Shown: in pieces, positions 59,563-64,000 of the stretch | Layout: every line of letters begins with the position of its first letter | Numbering within the stretch: the first letter of the stretch is position 1 | Source: Epiperipatus broadwayi | Lineage: Eukaryota; Onychophora; Udeonychophora; Euonychophora; Peripatidae | Direction: 5' to 3' | Length of the DNA stretch: 64,000 nt | Assembly: GCA_028023455.1 (NCBI GenBank) | Contig: JAQFVV010006548.1 | Span: forward strand, 558,001-622,000 | Translations under genes and position numbers: made by a program | The notes under the pieces: generated by a model | Told to the model about the DNA's origin: nothing | The model's database searches: none | The model's input: only the letters and a program-made list of their open reading frames with translations

Positions 59563-59740
59563 CTATTTTTGAGTTTTACCACACCTGAATTCAAACCCTG
59601 GTACTTGGGCATAAGGTATTTCAATTTTTAGTATAGACAAGTTATTTTATATATAAAATAACTTGCCTATACTAAAAATTGGAAGACCTTATGCTTAAGT
59701 ACTGGAGTTTGAAATCAGGCTTGGCAAAACTCAAAAATAG
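59563..59740. repeat. Near-perfect palindrome with almost no loop
   Basis: The arms run from CTATTTTTGAGTTTTACCAC to its complement ending at 59740 and meet at the centre GTTATTTTATATATAAAATAAC (59641-59662). Arms are about 89 bp with few mismatches. A TTCAAACCC motif inside resembles a tRNA B box but has no tRNA context. Confidence 0.8.
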
Positions 59741-62089
59741 CTTATAGCCAATCCAGAAAATTGATCACTGCTGGTCATAAATAGAATATCTAGCTGTTTT
59801 TATCTAGAGAGCAAAGCAAGAATTAAAATTGCTCAAAATATTATTACTTGGCATTTGGAAAGCCTTATGAATAATACCTTTTCTTTTAACTGTTCTCTAT
59901 GATGACTTTTGGATAGATCTTTGCTTGCAATGTGTTATTTAGTAACTTATTTATAGTTTTAAAATAGATAAGAAAATATAGAAAATGAGATTAAAACTGG
60001 CATAATTAAGAAATTGAGAATCAAATAAACTACTTATGCAAAGGCAATCCAGGAAAACTGACTGTTAGCATTCTTTGCAGTATAATTTCAGTGCATTTAT
60101 AAATGTTTTAAAGAATAAGGTCATTAAATTATAAGAGAGATGTTTATTATTATTATATTCAGGTATAACAAACATTTCAGATGCAATAGATATGTAATTT
60201 GAAATTCTTCCATCAGTTATTCAGAATCTTATTGTCACAGATACATGGCATTAGCCCAAGTTTAGTATGTGGGACTATCTGTGTAGCCAGTATCTTCCTT
60301 CATCTCTGCTTATTGGTATAGAATATGTTATGTTGTCAAGGACTCATGTTTACCAGCACTAAATTTAAGAATGAATAGTTGGGAGGTTTTTTTTTTTTTT
60401 TTTAATATGCATTCTTTAATGTAGCTTAGATGTTTTTATTAATTATATAATTCAACCTTTTTCCAATTAAATGTGATTTTTAATAATAACTTGTCTTATT
60501 ATGGAATTGTCTTATCAGAGGATTTAAAATCAGTGCATAAATTAAAAATAAAAGTTAAATATCATTATAAATTATAATGATATTTATTTTTATCAAATTT
60601 CGACATTTGAATAAAACACTATTTACATTAATTTCATACTTATTAGCACTTTAAAAAAACAAAATAAAGTATTTAATTTTTCTTATAATTTTTCAGGTGG
60701 CCATTGTACCACTGAATGATAGCTGAAAAGGAAACATGGAAATGATATGTCGATGGATTTTTATTAGCTTGGATTGCAGAATTAAAAGTTATTACTTTAA
60801 AATTGATGATGAATTTTTTTTTTTTATTAAACATAAAGATATGATATTTTAGTACTTATGAAAATAATAGTTTAAATAAAAAACGTTTTTAGAAAATTAT
60901 AATTTGCATATATTCACTTTAGTGCTAACTTTTTTTATTGGGAAAAATTTGCACACAATTAGGCAGACTTGTGTGAAGAAACGATCAAGACAATTCTGGA
61001 TATGCACTAAAATATTGATTAATAAAGCAAATTATGTAACAACAACATTTTAGGTTTAGTTACTGCTAATGGTTCACTCATTTATAATGCTAGTCTCTGC
61101 TAAAGCGACCAATACTTTTCAAACTATTTCTTTTTCCATTAGCAGCAGATCACATTATTAAGTAATCAAAGTATATATGGGACAAATGAAATTATGAAAA
61201 ATTATCAGGAAAATAAAATAATTATTCCAAAACTGCATCTTAAATGGCAACAATGTCTGAACTAACTGTAGCATTTGTTGTTGCTTGTAAATTTGCATTA
61301 ATTATCTGAGACAATTTTTTTTGTTACAGTTATTCAGTGTATTTGTTAGATCTATTTTTTGCAGTTAGAATATATAAATATATTTGTTGTGTTAAGTATA
61401 ACTATTAAAATTAAATCCTGACAATTAAAACTCAAATCTTTTATGTATTAGTCATACAATTCATTTCACCCTTTATAAATAACAGTTATTATTTTGAATT
61501 TTTATTAAAAAGTTTTGATCACCATTTAAAATGTATTATATTAGAAATAATTATTACCATCATAAGATTACAAAATGGATAAATTTATTGCATGAATATG
61601 ATGCTAAACAAAGAATTTAGATTCAGTATTACTAAAATCTGTAAAAGACATTAAGCTCAAATATCACATTAATATTAATTGAAATAAGTACTATTTTTTA
61701 TAAATAAGAATTTACTTTTGTTATTTTACAAATATAATACAGTACTCATTTTACACATATTTTATTATTATTAATAGTCAATAATATGTTAAAAATTCAT
61801 ATCTACAAACTACAAAAATTATACAAAGTATATAATTATCATAAAACAGCCTTTTTTGGCAAATTATGTTTTTTACTCTTTTCAATATGTCTCCAGAATA
61901 CCACGATTTAAATTACATACAGCGACATATGTATATAAATACATAAAAGAAGGCAGATAAATAAATGGATATCCAGCATGATCTATTACATAATATTTAT
62001 GCAATCATATTAGAAAAATAACTTATTATACAAATTGAATGGTTATATAGCCACATATATTAATTAATTATCCATTTTTTATCCATTAA
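59741..62089. other. AT-rich sequence, no gene seen
   Basis: This probably still lies in the TatD intron. It contains a T run near 60390-60404 and a 14-bp-arm perfect palindrome at 60557-60585. No TatD-like exon was recognised. Confidence 0.4.
60557..60585. repeat. Perfect short palindrome
   Basis: AAATATCATTATAA, one base, then TTATAATGATATTT: 14-bp arms with no mismatch. It could form a cruciform or be a chance AT palindrome. Confidence 0.6.
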
Positions 62090-63190
62090 TCACTTATTAT
62101 TCAACTTAATGGATGTTTTGTATATATTCATACAATTGTTTTTATTATACATAATATAGTTTGTTTCATATATTTTATGTCTATTAACATTTTTAATATA
62201 ATCTAAAACGCTTATATTATCAATACAATTTATTTTATGTCCGTACTGTAAATAATGAACGTATAACGCAGATCTATCATCCCTCAAAACCATATTACAA
62301 AAATTTACATCTAATTTTATAAACCATTCCTCTCTTGTATTTTACTTCATCTTTCATCCTACAAGTAGTTACCAATTTATCTAAATTTTTGCTATTAGTC
62401 CATCCCACATTAATGTTTTATCTATATAATTTTTCCTTTTTTTACTTAATATATTATATACACTAGACAAATATGAAATTTTTATCCATTTCTTTTGTTC
62501 ATTAGTCCTACATCAGTTATTATCGGTCCTATTTACTTTATTTCATGAAAATATAGTGTCAATACTCTACGCCGCGTATCCATATCCCATTTATGCCTAT
62601 TTGAATTTATTCTTCTGTAATATAGCAATATTTCTATCTGTATTAAATCGATCATTCTTATATTTAAAATTCTTTATTATACTCATCTTTTGTATCCATG
62701 ATTGTTTTTAATCTATTGATATAATTTTTCTTAATTTATATAATTTATCTTTTTTAATAAAATGCTTAAGTATAATATCATTATTTTGATTTAAACTAAT
62801 TTCAATATCTAAATACCTTATTTCATTATCAATTTCTTTCATAGTAAACCTTATGTTATCAACATTATTATTAAATTGTTTATATAATTTATATATTCCT
62901 CTCTTATTACCAATTATCAAACTATCATCTTCATATCTAAAATAATGTAGTACTTCTTTTTAATTATACCACCTTTTATAATATTGATTTCCATATCATT
63001 AATAAACATAGATGCCATAAGCCCATTAATCATGCATCCCATTACCCATTCCTTATTTATACCCCAATATTCATTATTATATTTAAAATATTAGCTATTA
63101 TTTATTAGGTTCAATGTTTCATTTATAATATTAATTATGTTATCATCATTGGTATATAGAGATAAAGCCTTTATGACGATATTATAATAG
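62090..63190 (-). mobile_element. Penelope-like element, minus-strand copy
   Basis: Going from 63190 down, the strand reads 'LSLYTNDDNIINIINETLNL', an RT fragment; 'VMGC' with 'GLMASMFINDMEINII'; the DDSLIIGN catalytic block with one Asp codon disturbed and a frameshift; then 62708-62920, 'FTMKEIDNEIRYLDIEISL'. 62090-62293 holds the end of a GIY-YIG domain ('HYLQYGHKIN', 'NRHKIYETNYI'), with the front of that domain deleted. It is an inverted copy of 63193-64000 with numerous small differences. Broken and 5'-truncated. Confidence 0.8.
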
Positions 63191-63192
63191 TT

Positions 63193-64000
63193 TATATTTT
63201 AAATATAATAATGAATATTGGGGTATAAATAAGGAATGGGTAATGGGATGCGTGATTAGTGGGCTTATGGCATCTATGTTTATTAATGATATGGAAATCA
63301 ATATTATAAAAGGTAGTGTAATTAAAAAAGAAGTACTACATTATTTTAGATATGCAGACGATAGTTTGATAATTGGTAATAAGAGGGCAATATATAAATT
63401 ATATAAACAATTTAATAATGATGTTGATAACATAAGGTTTACTATGAAAGAAATTGATAATGAAATAAGGTATTTAGATATTGAAATTAGTTTAAATCAA
63501 AATAATGATATTATACTTAAGCATTTTATTAAAGATGATAAATTAAGGAAAATTATATCAATAGATTCAAAACCATGGATACAAAAGATGAGTGTAATAA
63601 AGAATTTTAAATATAAGAATGGTAGATTTAATATAGATAGAAATATTGCTATATTACAAAAGAAGAAATTCAAATAGGCATATATGGGATATGGATACAC
63701 GGCGTAGAGTATTGACAATATATTTTCATGAAATAAAGTAAATAGCACTGATAGTAACAGATGTAGGACTAATGAACAAAAGAAATGGATAAAAATTTCA
63801 TATTTGTCTAGTGTATATAATATATTAAATAAAAATAAAACATAAATGTGGGATGGGCTAATAGCAAAAATTTAGGTAAATTGGTAACTACATTTAGGAT
63901 GAAAGATGAAGCAAAATACAAGAGAGGAATAGTTTATAAAATTAGATGTAATTTTTGTAATATGGTTTACTATGGCCAGATGGCACAGCAATTGGGAGAA
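63193..64000 (+). mobile_element. Penelope-like element, plus-strand copy (runs off the window)
   Basis: The open frame 63243-63677 covers the RT palm and thumb: 'MGCVISGLMASMFINDMEI', catalytic 'YFRYADDSLIIGN', and 'IRYLDIEISL'. After a stop, coding similarity goes on in other frames to the window edge. There, 63907-64000 begins a GIY-YIG endonuclease ('GIVYKIRCNFCNMVYYGQ'), the hallmark of endonuclease-bearing Penelope-like elements. The 5' end is truncated at about 63193, where it meets the inverted copy. The RT active site (ADD) is intact in this copy. Confidence 0.85.

Noticed and set aside
60690-60730. Possible second TatD exon after TTTTTTCAG near 60697
   Set aside because: The frame that would follow from exon 1 gives an early stop and does not resemble the next TatD block (a strand ending in TGT or TGG).
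1-64000. CRISPR arrays, bacterial operons, phage or plasmid modules
   Set aside because: No regularly spaced repeats with unique spacers, no ribosome-binding-site-linked gene strings and no phage genes were seen; the DNA is eukaryotic.

Overview
This is metazoan nuclear DNA, very rich in A+T (roughly three quarters by eye). It holds long introns, many microsatellites and a dense mix of decayed transposable elements. Nothing bacterial or organellar is seen: genes are split by GT-AG introns and there are no operons. The species cannot be fixed from the sequence. An AT-rich invertebrate fits best.

Two host genes are supported. The first is PSMD9, the proteasome 19S assembly chaperone (Nas2/p27 type), on the minus strand. 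Four exons spread over about 40 kb (57650 down to about 17695) join in frame at canonical splice sites: helical N-terminal region, conserved central segment, then a PDZ-like domain split between exons 3 and 4. Introns 1 and 2 are each about 16 kb and intron 3 about 7 kb; most of the window is PSMD9 intron. The second gene is a TatD-family metal-dependent nuclease on the plus strand, of which only the first exon (to 58095) is seen. The two start codons face apart about 300 bp from each other, so this interval is a likely shared promoter.

Everything else recognised is mobile or repetitive. 360-3273: decayed autonomous hAT element carrying an inserted foldback MITE. 7719-9494: Merlin-type DNA transposon with matching terminal inverted repeats and a full-length transposase frame broken only by three TGA codons. 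9756-14000: inverted repeats and a 217-bp tandem repeat. 16.3-19.8 kb: two decayed non-LTR reverse transcriptases. 20-26 kb: microsatellites and foldback elements. 26.48-26.83 kb: an unrecognised degenerate coding stretch. 27-31 kb: RTE-like non-LTR relics, with one retrotransposon 3' end lodged in a foldback element. 34.5-39.3 kb: Penelope-like fragments. 44.5-44.9 kb: mariner-like N-terminal relic. 46.1-52.6 kb: a Jockey-like retrotransposon split by a Ty3/Gypsy element that still has both LTRs. 56231-57249: a non-autonomous hAT element with a perfect 8-bp target duplication. 59-60 kb: palindromic elements. 62-64 kb: two Penelope-like copies with GIY-YIG domains, head to head, forming a very large inverted repeat cut by the window end.

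The strongest leads are the PSMD9/TatD divergent pair, the nested insertions that give relative ages, a three-copy foldback family (11.8, 28.7 and 59.2 kb), the Merlin reading frame, and the unidentified 26.5-kb coding relic. No clearly new biological system was found.
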